Source of the DNA: Dethiobacter sp.
GTDB taxonomy: Bacteria; Bacillota_D; Dethiobacteria; Dethiobacterales; Dethiobacteraceae
Reading direction: 5' to 3'
DNA: 21,741 nucleotides
NCBI GenBank assembly: GCA_018333395.1
Contig: JAGXSQ010000025.1
Location: 1 to 21,741 of the forward strand
Below the pieces are notes generated by a model. The model was not told the origin of the DNA. It ran no database searches and saw only the letters and a list, made by a program, of their open reading frames with translations. A program made the position numbers and the translations under genes. Numbering within the stretch: position 1 is the stretch's first letter; every line of letters starts with the position of its first letter. Shown one piece after another: positions 7,485-16,549 of the stretch.

Positions 7485-7547
7485 GGCTGCAGTTTCTCAT
7501 GTAATGCCTTCATGTGCCTTACTTTTGCTGATGTTCCATAAATATGT

Positions 7548-8795
7548 TCATTGTGGTTGAAGATTACTTGGTTTCGAGGTTCGGATCACGGATGTGGTTA
7601 ATGTACCTTTGCATGTAACAGCTACTAGCGCACACAATAGCAAGAAGCCAGTTGGTGAAAAGTATCCTGTGCCTCGGAAGAATACCTCAATAGTAAACGT
7701 ATACAGAATAGATGAGAAAAGCACGTTCGCAGCATTTTCATTATTTAAATATGCTGAACGAAGCTGAAAAAATGCCCGGGTAGCCAAAATTACAAATGCA
7801 ATAATTGCAAGTAGTCCAAAGAGACCAAACTCCCCTAAGATTTTGGCTCCCACAGTTCCTCCGTCAAACCGGCTTAGAATAATTCCAGCTAGTTGAATTA
7901 CCCTTTCTGATATTTCTAAGTCTGTATTCAAATACCCGAACTGCTGAAATCCAGACCCCCATCCATCGGTCTGCCAAACCATTTCGAAGGCCGTCATCCA
8001 ACCATTAAGCCAAACAAGTACAGAAAGGTTATAAGTGTAGCTGGATATCACCATTCGACTTGTAAAATACTCTACATCACCAAACGCAACAATAAAACCA
8101 AAGGCAAATACTATCGCGGTGCTAATGCTAAGTATATTTTTAAAACTAACAACAATTGCCAATGCAAAAATTATTGCTATAATTGCAACTAGGCTCTCAA
8201 TATAAATACTCCATAAAAAAAAGAATGCAATGATCTTAGGGTAGTGGCGATAATTTGTGGCGCATATGAAGGCCAGAATAGGAGCTAAGACCAAACCAAA
8301 ATGAGATGGCTCAGCAAACACACCAACAGGTTTAATTAAAGAATTGTGCCAATAAAGTTCAATGTTAAACAAGGGTAGGAGTGCATTCAATACAAGAAAC
8401 CAAAGCCCGTAATTTACAATTCGCTTCACGCTATCATCTGAGGTATTGATAATGCGGCTTGCATATCCGAATGCAGCGGCCAGCATAAAGGCTAGGAGTG
8501 ATATGCTAAGTATAAATCTTAATATATTGACATCATGGTTGGTAATAATTAGTAAAAATGTATGAATTAAAATAATACTCAGCAACCCAACAAAGAGAAT
8601 TGGTTGAAGCAGCATTGAAGGCTGGTTATAATTTCTATTGCTACTTTTAAGGTGGTTTGGTCTTAATGTTAATGCCGTGTAGGCTAAAAATCCGAATATA
8701 AACAATGCTAAGCCTGCCGACATTGATCCATGATCTATCGACACCATGGTTAGACTTGGAATTGATAGTAGGGACAAGAAGATTAGAGGTTGCAT
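7548..8795 (-). CDS. wzy: Wzy-like O-antigen polymerase
   Basis: 415 residues, strongly hydrophobic with roughly ten predicted membrane segments and a large periplasmic-type loop (about 240-315). The motif GVFAEPSHFGLVL (158-170) is typical of the Wzy/O-antigen ligase-like polymerases, and GEFGLFGLL (321-329) begins a late membrane helix. Wzy joins lipid-linked repeat units on the periplasmic face. Codon use is clearly more AT-rich than in the flanking genes, as is usual for wzy. Alternative readings are an O-antigen ligase (WaaL) or another multi-span protein, but the position among glycosyltransferases favours a polymerase. The ATG at 8795 follows the upstream GT2 by 44 bases. Confidence 0.8.
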   Translation of the reverse strand: MQPLIFLSLLSIPSLTMVSIDHGSMSAGLALFIFGFLAYTALTLRPNHLKSSNRNYNQPSMLLQPILFVGLLSIILIHTFLLIITNHDVNILRFILSISLLAFMLAAAFGYASRIINTSDDSVKRIVNYGLWFLVLNALLPLFNIELYWHNSLIKPVGVFAEPSHFGLVLAPILAFICATNYRHYPKIIAFFFLWSIYIESLVAIIAIIFALAIVVSFKNILSISTAIVFAFGFIVAFGDVEYFTSRMVISSYTYNLSVLVWLNGWMTAFEMVWQTDGWGSGFQQFGYLNTDLEISERVIQLAGIILSRFDGGTVGAKILGEFGLFGLLAIIAFVILATRAFFQLRSAYLNNENAANVLFSSILYTFTIEVFFRGTGYFSPTGFLLLCALVAVTCKGTLTTSVIRTSKPSNLQPQ

Positions 8796-8839
8796 ATTGA
8801 TGTCGTTAAGGAAACTCTGGAAAAGTAAGTGTCACATCC

Positions 8840-9589
8840 CTAGTTTTTTATTTTAGCTTTATTTTTTATTAGCCGTAGCGCTAAAAGCGACAACTGCGCA
8901 TAAAAATTATGACCTAACTTTATATTTACTCTAAATATCTCTGTCAATGCGCCTGCTAGGTCTGTACTGCTTACACCTTCTATGCTGAATCTGCCGACAA
9001 CCGCATTGCTCTCATGAACTTTTGCACCCTTGTGTATGGCTAAGAGAATGAAAAGCTGATCTGCCGCAATAGGGTACTTGCGTGAATAATACCCAACTTG
9101 ATCGTGCAATGTTTTTCGGATAAGTAGACCTACGGCATGTCCGGTTACGTGAGCAAATTGAGAAAATAAAAACTCCCACCGTGGCGATCTTATCTGAGAA
9201 ATCCTATCGCCAACATGGAATTTACATGCAATAAAGTCTGCGCTACCATTATTTTCAAGTTCATTCTTGAACGCGGTAACGCCATGAGAAAGCATCACAT
9301 CATCCGCTCCAAATACCACGTAATACTCACCAGTCGATAGCTTAACTGCCCTGTTCAGCGCATCATATATCCCAAAATCCGGACGTGAATCTATAACGAC
9401 ATTTTTTAGTTTCAGCTTCGTATTTTCTAAAATTTCCAAAGTGCCATCTGTCGAACCACCATCTGCAACCACCCATTCAAAATCCTGATCAGTCTGGGCG
9501 AGCAGGGATTCGATCAGCCTTGGCAGCACTGCCGCTGCGTTGTATGTCGCCGTGACGATGCTTATCGATGTTGCCGCTTGGTCTGTCAT
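8840..9589 (-). CDS. GT2 family glycosyltransferase (WcaE-like)
   Basis: 249 residues. GT-A family 2 with [20 protein letters not shown] at the N-terminus, [10 protein letters not shown] (41-50), the signature [15 protein letters not shown] (68-82) and a DXD equivalent in VFGADDVM (Asp96/97). The E/R-P-D-x-GIYDALN motif is common in small transferases such as WcaE that use GDP-fucose or other donors and lie beside gmd-fcl. Here the start overlaps the fcl stop as ATGA, so fucose transfer is a reasonable guess but is not shown by the sequence. The C-terminus is lysine-rich and may associate with the inner membrane. Confidence 0.85.
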   Translation of the reverse strand: MTDQAATSISIVTATYNAAAVLPRLIESLLAQTDQDFEWVVADGGSTDGTLEILENTKLKLKNVVIDSRPDFGIYDALNRAVKLSTGEYYVVFGADDVMLSHGVTAFKNELENNGSADFIACKFHVGDRISQIRSPRWEFLFSQFAHVTGHAVGLLIRKTLHDQVGYYSRKYPIAADQLFILLAIHKGAKVHESNAVVGRFSIEGVSSTDLAGALTEIFRVNIKLGHNFYAQLSLLALRLIKNKAKIKN

Positions 9590-10557
9590 GCGCTTGCACT
9601 CTGTTTGAAACTTTGGTACGCCAAGTGCAAGCCTTGCTCCAGTTCAACATGGGCTTGCCAGCCGAGTTGCTGCAGCTTGCGGCTGTCCATCAGCTTGCGC
9701 GGCGTGCCGTCGGGTTTGGAGGTGTCGAAGCGTATGGCGCCTGTGTAAGCCACCTCGTGAGCCACCCGTTGAGCCAATTCGCGTATGGTGTGGTCTTGGC
9801 CGCTGCCCACGTTCAGGTGTGAGCACATGGGCTGCACATGGGCCTGCCAAACTTCGGGTGGCAGGTTCATTACGTGTACGCTGGCGGCGGCCATGTCGTC
9901 CACATACAGGAATTCGCGGCGGGGTGTGCCGCTGCCCCACACCACCACTTCGGCGTCGCCGCGCGCTTTGGCTTCGTGGAAGCGCCGCAGCAGCGCCGGA
10001 ATTACGTGGCTGTTTTCGGGGTGGTAGTTGTCACCGGGGCCGTAGAGGTTAGTGGGCATCACGCTGCGGTAGTCGCGCCCGTGCTGGCGGTTGTAGCTCT
10101 CGCACAGTTTGATCCCTGCAATCTTGGCAATGGCGTAGGGCTCGTTGGTCGGCTCCAGCGGCCCGCTCAGCAAGGCGTCTTCGGCCATAGGCTGCGAAGC
10201 CAGCTTTGGGTATATGCACGATGATCCCAGGAACAACAGCTTTTGCACGCCCGCCACGTGGGCCGCATGGATCACGTTGGCCTGCATCATCAGGTTGTCG
10301 TAAATAAATTCGGCCGGATACGTGTTGTTGGCATGAATGCCACCCACCTTCGCAGCCGCCAGATACACCACATCGATGTGCTCTTGCTCGAAGAAAGCAT
10401 GCACCGCAGCCTGGTTGCACAAATCAAGCTCGGCATGGGGCCGGGTGATGATGTTCTGCTCGCCGCGTGCCGCAAGGTGCCGCACAATGGCCGAGCCAAC
10501 CATGCCACGGTGGCCAGCCACATAAACTTTCGGTTTTGATGAGTTGCTGGCGGTCAT
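9586..10557 (-). CDS. fcl: GDP-L-fucose synthase
   Basis: 323 residues. It epimerises at C3/C5 and reduces GDP-4-keto-6-deoxymannose to GDP-L-fucose with NADPH. The nucleotide-binding GHRGMVGSA is at 15-23; the catalytic Ser112/113 is in GSSCIYP and Tyr141/Lys145 in [10 protein letters not shown]. These are shifted by five residues relative to E. coli Fcl, which matches the slightly longer N-terminus. [19 protein letters not shown] and the substrate-binding tail are also present. The start is two bases after the gmd stop and the stop overlaps the next glycosyltransferase start (ATGA), so gmd, fcl and that transferase form one translational unit. Confidence 0.96.
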   Translation of the reverse strand: MTASNSSKPKVYVAGHRGMVGSAIVRHLAARGEQNIITRPHAELDLCNQAAVHAFFEQEHIDVVYLAAAKVGGIHANNTYPAEFIYDNLMMQANVIHAAHVAGVQKLLFLGSSCIYPKLASQPMAEDALLSGPLEPTNEPYAIAKIAGIKLCESYNRQHGRDYRSVMPTNLYGPGDNYHPENSHVIPALLRRFHEAKARGDAEVVVWGSGTPRREFLYVDDMAAASVHVMNLPPEVWQAHVQPMCSHLNVGSGQDHTIRELAQRVAHEVAYTGAIRFDTSKPDGTPRKLMDSRKLQQLGWQAHVELEQGLHLAYQSFKQSASA

Positions 10558-10559
10558 GT

Positions 10560-11678
10560 TCAGTTTTCCACCGACACCACCACATCATGCCCATGGGCCT
10601 TGAGCAGGGCATGGCGCTGGGCGGCTTTAAGGTCTGAGGCCACCATTTCGGCACACATTTCCTGCACGGTGATCTCGGGCACCCAACCCAACTTGTCTTT
10701 GGCCTTGCTCGGGTCGCCCAGCAGGGTGTCCACCTCGGTAGGGCGAAAGTAGCGCGAATCCACCCGCACCAGCACGTCACCCACCTTCACGGCAGGGGCT
10801 TTATCGCCCTGTATGGACTGCACCACGGCGTGCTCATGCAAGCCTTGCTCTTCAAAACACAGGGTAATGCCCAGTTCCCGGGCAGACCAATCAATAAACT
10901 GGCGCACGCTGTATTGCACGCCCGTGGCAATCACAAAATCTTCCGGCTGCTCCTGCTGCAGCATCATCCACTGCATGCGTACGTAGTCGATGGCATGGCC
11001 CCAGTCGCGCAGGGCGTCTAGGTTGCCCATGTAGAGGCAGTTTTCTAGACCTTGCGCGATATTGGCTAGACCACGCGTGATTTTTCGGGTGACGAAGGTT
11101 TCTCCTCGGCGCGGGCTTTCGTGGTTGAACAAAATGCCGTTGCAGGCAAACATGCCATAGGCTTCGCGGTAGTTGACCACAATCCAGTAAGCGTAGAGCT
11201 TGGCCACTGCATAAGGGCTGCGCGGGTAGAACGGCGTGGTTTCATTTTGCGGCGTTTCTTGCACCAAGCCGTACAGCTCGCTGGTGGAGGCTTGGTAGAA
11301 CCGGGTTTTTTTCTCCAGCCCCAGTATGCGAATGGCCTCGAGCAAGCGCAGGGTGCCCATGGCGTCCACATCGGCGGTGTACTCCGGCGCCTCGAACGAC
11401 ACTGCCACGTGCGACTGGGCGCCAAGGTTATACACCTCGTCGGGCTGCACCTCTTGCAGTATGCGCACCAGGTTCGAGGTGTCGGTCAAATCGCCGTAGT
11501 GCAACTTAAAACGAGCGTTCTCTACATGCGGGTCTTGGTAGATGTGGTCAATGCGCTGGGTGTTGAACAGCGAGGCGCGGCGTTTGATGCCGTGCACTTC
11601 GTAGCCTTTGGCAAGCAGAAATTCGGCCAGATAGGAACCGTCTTGACCGGTGATGCCGGTGATGAGGGCTTTTTTCAT
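10560..11678 (-). CDS. gmd: GDP-mannose 4,6-dehydratase
   Basis: 372 residues, the normal length. It converts GDP-D-mannose to GDP-4-keto-6-deoxy-D-mannose. Motifs: [12 protein letters not shown] (8-19), [17 protein letters not shown] (29-45, cofactor and tetramer contacts), the catalytic Thr132/Glu134 in STSELYG, and Tyr156/Lys160 in [29 protein letters not shown] follows. The GDP-mannose comes from ManC, encoded in the same operon. The start overlaps the stop of the preceding GT2 gene as ATGA, and a perfect palindrome sits just ahead of the start codon. Confidence 0.97.
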   Translation of the reverse strand: MKKALITGITGQDGSYLAEFLLAKGYEVHGIKRRASLFNTQRIDHIYQDPHVENARFKLHYGDLTDTSNLVRILQEVQPDEVYNLGAQSHVAVSFEAPEYTADVDAMGTLRLLEAIRILGLEKKTRFYQASTSELYGLVQETPQNETTPFYPRSPYAVAKLYAYWIVVNYREAYGMFACNGILFNHESPRRGETFVTRKITRGLANIAQGLENCLYMGNLDALRDWGHAIDYVRMQWMMLQQEQPEDFVIATGVQYSVRQFIDWSARELGITLCFEEQGLHEHAVVQSIQGDKAPAVKVGDVLVRVDSRYFRPTEVDTLLGDPSKAKDKLGWVPEITVQEMCAEMVASDLKAAQRHALLKAHGHDVVVSVEN

Positions 11679-12622
11679 TTGATTAAACGTTTAATAGTGT
11701 AAGCTATCGCTGCAGATGACATTTGCACAACTTCAAGCCAAGTTCCACGCCCGGAATATCGCCTTGATACTTCAAACGGACTCTTTGGTGACCAGTTGTT
11801 TTTGATATTCTGAAGCATGATTTTAGCTGTCCAGTCTGCCCAACACCTTGAATTGGTATGATTCTTAAAAAACCAACTTAATGCAAGTCGGTACCCTTCA
11901 GTAACTTTGTTATTAAAGTTCTCAACAGAAAATGAACCCTGATGTGCACGAAAGAAAACCAGGGGTTCGCTTATCAAAGCTACAGTTTGGTAGTTTTTAG
12001 CTGTAAGAGCAAAAAGCAGAACGTCAGGCCCTGCACCATTTAAATTAAAGTCGTGATCAATGCCTGAAACAGTCAAAACCAAGCTTCTCTTTATGTCTTC
12101 CATGCGAAATAAGGCTGCCCCAGGCGAAACGGGCACTGCTGGAATTCCAGAAGCCAAACGTCTAAAGTAAATTTCTTTAGAAATAATCTCTGAAGATTTT
12201 TTACTACTATATGCTAGCTGAGAGGCTTCCGGCGCCTCCCCAATTAAAGCAGCGGAAAAAACAAAGGCCACCATGGGATTACTCATCAAAGGCAATGTTT
12301 TTTCAAGATAATCAGGAAAAATTAAATCATCACTAAACAAAAACTTTCCGTATTCACCCCTAGATTCTTCAACGCAACGAATCCAGTTGCGAACAGGACC
12401 GATATTTGATTCGTTACGGAAAACGCGTACACGCGAATCTTTTTTTGCGAAATCTTGGCAAATCTCCCATGTCCCATCATCGCTTAAATTATCTACCACC
12501 ACAACTTCGAAATTTTCGCATGTCTGATTTAGAGCAGACTGAATACACTCTGAAATGAATTGCCTGCGATTAAATACTGGAATCAGTATTGATATTTTTT
12601 TTGAAGAATTTTTGTCAATCAT
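11675..12622 (-). CDS. GT2 family glycosyltransferase
   Basis: 315 residues. GT-A family 2: [21 protein letters not shown] (11-31), [15 protein letters not shown] (41-55) and the DXD equivalent in [14 protein letters not shown] (about 95-108). The C-terminal domain is variable and ends in a basic amphipathic helix. The gene is AT-rich compared with gmd downstream. It lies between tyv and gmd, so it could transfer tyvelose or another sugar; the donor cannot be inferred with confidence. ATG at 12622 directly abuts the stop of a short upstream ORF, and its own stop overlaps gmd (ATGA). Confidence 0.87.
   Translation of the reverse strand: MIDKNSSKKISILIPVFNRRQFISECIQSALNQTCENFEVVVVDNLSDDGTWEICQDFAKKDSRVRVFRNESNIGPVRNWIRCVEESRGEYGKFLFSDDLIFPDYLEKTLPLMSNPMVAFVFSAALIGEAPEASQLAYSSKKSSEIISKEIYFRRLASGIPAVPVSPGAALFRMEDIKRSLVLTVSGIDHDFNLNGAGPDVLLFALTAKNYQTVALISEPLVFFRAHQGSFSVENFNNKVTEGYRLALSWFFKNHTNSRCWADWTAKIMLQNIKNNWSPKSPFEVSRRYSGRGTWLEVVQMSSAAIAYTIKRLIK
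11682..11695. repeat. 14-bp perfect palindrome just upstream of gmd
   Basis: ATTAAAC followed by GTTTAAT, inside the last codons of the preceding glycosyltransferase gene and three bases from the gmd start codon. It covers the place where a ribosome-binding site would be; no purine-rich Shine-Dalgarno sequence is visible, so gmd translation probably depends on coupling. The palindrome may be chance in AT-rich coding DNA. Confidence 0.45.
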
Positions 12623-12835
12623 TTATATCGCTTTAAGAATCAAATTTTTTGAATTAAATATTGTAAATATCAGAAATTTAACAAAATTTGTGATTAATGT
12701 CCCTAAGTTTTGAGTAATGAATATAAAATATTTGTTTTGACGCATTGCTAATATTAGTGACCACACCTCTTTTCCAATGAATTGGATGTTTTCATTCGAT
12801 TTATCTTTATTAACGATTAACAAATCGTACGCCAC
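12623..12835 (-). CDS. short hypothetical ORF or decayed gene tail between tyv and GT2 gene
   Basis: A 70-codon frame with a GTG start at 12835 that overlaps the end of tyv by 26 bases and ends immediately before the next gene's ATG. The translation is rich in Ile, Phe, Asn and Lys, with a hydrophobic stretch (about 36-60). It matches no family I recognise. The region is very AT-rich, so a chance open frame is possible; it could also be the C-terminal tail of a lost glycosyltransferase. No ribosome-binding site of note was seen. Confidence 0.25.
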   Translation of the reverse strand: MAYDLLIVNKDKSNENIQFIGKEVWSLILAMRQNKYFIFITQNLGTLITNFVKFLIFTIFNSKNLILKAI

Positions 12836-13844
12836 TAACCCATTCGATCATACTCGCCACACCATCTCGTGCAGAAATTTTAGGCTGCCAGCCAAGAAGG
12901 CTCTTAGCCTTGCTGAGGTCAGCCACAAACACTAGTTGGTCACTCTCACGCACCGGCATCTTGGTGTAATCAAGCTTAATATCCAGTAGGCCCTCAAGCA
13001 ATGAAAATAGCTCCAGCAAAGAAAGGCTGTTATCGATTCCGCCGCCAACATTGAAAGCCTGCCCTTTCGCGTTATCTATGTTATCTACCGCGGCTGTGTA
13101 AAGCCGCTTCATGTCTTCTGCATGCAGCACGTCACGCACTTGCTTTCCTGAGCCGGAAATGGTGAAAGCCTTATTTTGTTGGCATCTGCTTTGCTCGACG
13201 GCTTTCTGGCAGAACCAGCCCACCCAACCCTGATCGTAGGTGGCGAACTGTCGGCCTCCGTACATTGAGGAATGCCGGAAAACGACCGTCTTGAGTCCAT
13301 AAATCCGGGCGTAGTCGAGCATGTACTGATCGGCAGCGCCTTTGGAGCAACCATATGGGGAGTGGAAGTCGAGTTGGGTGCATTCATCGAAACCATAGGG
13401 CTGCTCAACGCAGTGGTAACGCGTGTCCGTTTGCTCGTAGGTGTACTGCTCGAGATCGCCGTACACCTTGTTGGTTGAAGAATAGACCATGGCAGCACTT
13501 GGCGTATATTTCCGAACCGCCTCAAGCAGGTTGTGCGTGCCTATTACGTTGACCTCGAAGTCCATTCGCGGATTAGCGATTGAGGTGGTCATAGCGACCT
13601 GGCCGGCCAAGTGGAAGATTACATCTGGCTTGAAGGTCTGCACAACAATTGTGATGTCGTTCTGATTTCGGATGTCACCGTGCACAAAGGAAAAATCACC
13701 TTGGGTCTGCAACCATGCCAAATTCTCTCGTGAGCCATTGCGATACAAATTATCGAATACGACCAGATCATTGCCACGGGATAGCGCATCAGATGCTAGA
13801 TTGCTGCCTAAGAAGCCGCAACCACCTGTAATTAAGAGTTTCAT
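12810..13844 (-). CDS. tyv: CDP-paratose 2-epimerase (CDP-tyvelose epimerase)
   Basis: 344 residues of the RfbE/Tyv SDR branch, which inverts C2 of CDP-paratose to give CDP-tyvelose with bound NAD. Visible: GGCGFLGSNLA (7-17), FHLAGQVAMTTS (77-88), YSSTNKVYGDLEQ (121-133) with catalytic Thr124, and Tyr164/Lys168 in SPYGCSKG. The Tyr and Lys numbers match those recalled for Salmonella Typhi Tyv. HSSMYGGRQFATYDQGWVGW (191-210) is a strong signature of this enzyme against other epimerases. ATG overlaps the prt stop as ATGA. With prt directly upstream, the end product of the branch is most likely CDP-tyvelose. Confidence 0.9.
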   Translation of the reverse strand: MKLLITGGCGFLGSNLASDALSRGNDLVVFDNLYRNGSRENLAWLQTQGDFSFVHGDIRNQNDITIVVQTFKPDVIFHLAGQVAMTTSIANPRMDFEVNVIGTHNLLEAVRKYTPSAAMVYSSTNKVYGDLEQYTYEQTDTRYHCVEQPYGFDECTQLDFHSPYGCSKGAADQYMLDYARIYGLKTVVFRHSSMYGGRQFATYDQGWVGWFCQKAVEQSRCQQNKAFTISGSGKQVRDVLHAEDMKRLYTAAVDNIDNAKGQAFNVGGGIDNSLSLLELFSLLEGLLDIKLDYTKMPVRESDQLVFVADLSKAKSLLGWQPKISARDGVASMIEWVSGVRFVNR

Positions 13845-14722
13845 TTGTGGAATTCCATATCTATGGTTCTTTTAAGCCCAGATATTAAGTCGTATTTCGG
13901 TATCCAGCCAAGGCCTAACATCTTCGTTATATCTGCTTGACAATGCATGGATTCATTGCTACGGTAGGGCACATCTCCAAACAGCAGCTTGGTTTTCGAA
14001 CCCGTAAGTGCGTGTACGGTTTCAACGAATTGCTTGATTGATGGAGCAATGCCAGTACCGACATCTACATCACATGCTGATTTGAAACTGTCACAATTCT
14101 CGATAAGCGTTGAGTAGGCGTTGACAACGTCGTCTATATATACGAAATCTCTTTTCTGCTCACCTGCGGTGAGCTTGAGTTCTGGTTCATTGCGGTGACA
14201 AGCTTGTAGAACATGTGTTGAAAATTTCGAAGGATCATCGCCTGGCCCATACATATGCTGTAGCCTAACATTGATGAAGCGCAACCTGTTACTCTGCGCT
14301 GCCAGAGCACGACCCCACTGCACGAATTGGTCTTTCGTCAATGCATAGGGGCTCACATCCGGCGGCAATACGCTGCTTGTGTTTATAAACGTTGCCGACT
14401 TATTTGTGGCTATCAAGCCCTGCAATATGTTTAGTCCATAAAGAATGTTTGTCTCTAGCAATTCAACGTTTGATTCACCCTTGCGTCCATAACAGCAGGC
14501 AGTGTGAATGACCAAATCGGGCTCAATTTTTGCAACTATATCAGTTACTTCATCATATGTGCGGAAACGACATATCTCAAGCGTAGACTCTCGACCCGTG
14601 AGGCGGTTTAGACGAGAGGATGAGCGCAGAAGCAAGGTTAGGTGATAACCTGCTTGTGACAAGTTGAGCGCAAGCGCGCTCCCGAGGAAGCCACTTGCAC
14701 CGGTTAACAAAATGCGTTGCAT
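13841..14722 (-). CDS. prt: CDP-paratose synthase (CDP-3,6-dideoxyhexose 4-reductase)
   Basis: 293-residue SDR reductase, near the size of RfbS/Prt and of RfbJ (abequose synthase). It would reduce the 4-keto group of CDP-3,6-dideoxy-D-glycero-4-hexulose, the DdhC/DdhD product. Motifs: GASGFLGSALA (8-18), HTACCYGR (73-80), Ser116/117 in NTSSVLPP, and Tyr126/Lys130 in SPYALTKDQFVQW. DFVYIDDVVNAY is the common SDR C-terminal hallmark. Prt and RfbJ differ in the stereochemistry at C4 and are hard to split by eye; the adjacent tyv gene, which needs CDP-paratose, supports Prt. Start and ddhC stop overlap by one base (TAATG). Confidence 0.82.
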   Translation of the reverse strand: MQRILLTGASGFLGSALALNLSQAGYHLTLLLRSSSRLNRLTGRESTLEICRFRTYDEVTDIVAKIEPDLVIHTACCYGRKGESNVELLETNILYGLNILQGLIATNKSATFINTSSVLPPDVSPYALTKDQFVQWGRALAAQSNRLRFINVRLQHMYGPGDDPSKFSTHVLQACHRNEPELKLTAGEQKRDFVYIDDVVNAYSTLIENCDSFKSACDVDVGTGIAPSIKQFVETVHALTGSKTKLLFGDVPYRSNESMHCQADITKMLGLGWIPKYDLISGLKRTIDMEFHK

Positions 14723-16332
14723 TAGAAATTGAGACCAAAAAACTCTTCGAGTTTCTCGCCAACGAAGTTAAAGTGATCCAGACCCAACGAAGGTTGTACT
14801 CCTAGCCAGAAGGTCTGGTTCATGGTGCGGTCGGTGTTGGTTAGTTCGCCTACCACGCGGTACTCGATGTCCTTGAAGTAGGGCTGACGAGTCAGGTTGC
14901 CTGCGAAAAGCAGGCGGGTGCCGATTTTGTGTTGGTCGAGGTACTTGAGCAAGTCCACGCGCTTGACGCCGCTCGACTCCTTCAGCGTGACGGGAAAACC
15001 GAACCACGATGGTTCGCTGTTCGGGGTAGCTTCGGCAACATCGATAAAGTCGTTCAAGCTAGCGAGGCGTTCCTTCAGAAGTGCGAAGTTCTGCTTTCTC
15101 GTGGCTATGAAATCTGGAGCACGCTCCAATTGAGCTAAGCCGCAGGCGGCTTGCATGTCTGTGATCTTTAGGTTGTAGCCTAGGTGAGCGTAGACGTATT
15201 TGTGGTCGTAACCATGCGGCAGCGTGCCAAACTGCTGGCCAAAGCGTTTGCCACAGGTGTTATCACATCCCGGAGGGCAGTAGCAGTCGCGGCCCCAGTC
15301 GCGGAAGGATTCGGCTATGGTCTTTAGCAGGCCGTTGTTGGTGAACACCGCACCGCCTTCACCCATGGTGATGTGGTGGGCTGGGTAGAAGCTGAGCGTG
15401 GCAATATCGCCCCAAGTTCCAACCATTTCGCCATCGAATGTAGCCCCGAGCGCGTCGCAGCAGTCTTCGACCAGCCACAGGCCATACTTGTCACACAATC
15501 CCTTAACCTTGGCAAGGTTGAAGGGGTTGCCCAGTGTGTGGGCCAACATGATGGCCTTGGTTTTGGAAGTGATGGCGGCTTCTATGAGGTCGGCGTTTAT
15601 GTTGTGGGTCTTCATGTCTACGTCGACGAAGACTGGGATGGCACCGAACTGAACGATGGGGTTGACGGTGGTCGGGAAACCAGCAGCCACCCCGATGACT
15701 TCGTCCCCCTTTTTGATGGCACGCTCGCCCAGCTTGGGCGATGTGAGCGTGCTGAAAGCCACTAGGTTGGCTGACGAGCCTGAGTTGACGGTGATGAGGT
15801 GCTTGACACCAATAAAGTCGGCCAGCTTGCGCTCGAATTCGGCGTTGAAGCGGCCGGTGGTGAGCCAGCCGTCGAGCGAAGCTTCAACCATAAACTGAAG
15901 TTCACGCGTGCCGATAACTTTTCCTGATGGTGGGATGACTGTTTCGCCAGGTACAAAGCTGCGCGGAGCATAGGCACTTGCTGAAAAGTGCGAAACTTCA
16001 TCCTGAATGACGTGGCGCAACACGGTTTGCAAAGCTTGGGGCGTGAGCTGCGCCAACTGCTTGACCGCCAAGCTGCCATTGAGTAGCATGGATTTTTCGG
16101 GGCGAACGAAGCTCTGGAACGGCAGGCTCGGACCAGCAAAGTCATCTGACCCTAAGGCAAGGCGTTTGGCCGGTGGCACCGGTGGGGTGGTGGTGATAAA
16201 GACGAATCGGGCGTCGCCAGTGCTGTCGGGCGGGGTAATGGCGAGCGCAGGCCTGAACTTTTGTTGAGCCAGGTCGGTATAAGGGAACGGCAGCTTGTAG
16301 ATGCCACCTTGTTGGATGATGAGTTCAGACAT
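14722..16332 (-). CDS. ddhC: PemK/MazF-like toxin domain fused to CDP-4-keto-6-deoxyglucose 3-dehydrase (DdhC/RfbH)
   Basis: 536 residues in one uninterrupted frame. Residues 1 to about 104 look like a nearly complete PemK/MazF ribonuclease toxin: [13 protein letters not shown] (9-21), KFRPALAIT with Arg27-Pro28, FVFITTTPP (43-51), [12 protein letters not shown] (74-85) and a closing helix. From about Leu105-Arg106 it matches DdhC, a PLP/PMP and [2Fe-2S] enzyme removing the C3 hydroxyl. [23 protein letters not shown] and AHTLGNPF follow. Asp290, His319 (replacing the PLP lysine), and Cys292-x57-Cys350-x1-Cys352-x7-Cys360 equal the recalled Yersinia E1 positions plus exactly 99; 437 plus 99 is 536. 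So the enzyme part is essentially complete. No ATG lies between Met82 and Met148 and no good internal ribosome-binding site was seen. The start overlaps the antitoxin by 8 nt. Confidence 0.92.
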   Translation of the reverse strand: MSELIIQQGGIYKLPFPYTDLAQQKFRPALAITPPDSTGDARFVFITTTPPVPPAKRLALGSDDFAGPSLPFQSFVRPEKSMLLNGSLAVKQLAQLTPQALQTVLRHVIQDEVSHFSASAYAPRSFVPGETVIPPSGKVIGTRELQFMVEASLDGWLTTGRFNAEFERKLADFIGVKHLITVNSGSSANLVAFSTLTSPKLGERAIKKGDEVIGVAAGFPTTVNPIVQFGAIPVFVDVDMKTHNINADLIEAAITSKTKAIMLAHTLGNPFNLAKVKGLCDKYGLWLVEDCCDALGATFDGEMVGTWGDIATLSFYPAHHITMGEGGAVFTNNGLLKTIAESFRDWGRDCYCPPGCDNTCGKRFGQQFGTLPHGYDHKYVYAHLGYNLKITDMQAACGLAQLERAPDFIATRKQNFALLKERLASLNDFIDVAEATPNSEPSWFGFPVTLKESSGVKRVDLLKYLDQHKIGTRLLFAGNLTRQPYFKDIEYRVVGELTNTDRTMNQTFWLGVQPSLGLDHFNFVGEKLEEFFGLNF

Positions 16333-16549
16333 TGTTCCAGCAATCTTCTGCAGGGTTGAGCAAAACCATTTGCGAGAATTGGCTCTGGCTTTGAAGGTGC
16401 AGTGCCGCTTGCTGCTCAGAAGTTCTGCCGTTTGGTGTGTTGGCCGGTTCAGATTCTAGAAAGAGCACAACGACACGGGCATCGCGTGGTAACCCTTCTG
16501 TGGGCAATTGAATATGCCCTTCGTGGCAATGGGCTTGGATAGCTAGCAT
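16325..16549 (-). CDS. putative antitoxin partner of the PemK/MazF-like domain
   Basis: 74 residues. The N-terminal part, [29 protein letters not shown], has the short beta-rich pattern of small antitoxins (an ability to form a swapped-hairpin or DUF104-like fold is plausible). The C-terminal acidic segment, [17 protein letters not shown], would be the toxin-binding tail. I recognise this as the kind of protein found ahead of PemK-like toxins in betaproteobacteria, though the family name is uncertain. It has a strong AGGAG site inside the end of ddhB. It overlaps ddhB by 7 nt (ATGCTAG) and the toxin-ddhC fusion by 8 nt (ATGTCTGA), the tight packing normal for toxin-antitoxin pairs. Confidence 0.72.
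   Translation of the reverse strand: MLAIQAHCHEGHIQLPTEGLPRDARVVVLFLESEPANTPNGRTSEQQAALHLQSQSQFSQMVLLNPAEDCWNNV

Noticed and set aside
15990..16040. Separate internal start for an unfused DdhC
   Set aside because: Only GTG (Val104) and TTG (Leu105) codons occur near the junction and no purine-rich ribosome-binding site precedes them, so a single fused product is the simpler reading, though a minor internal start is not excluded.
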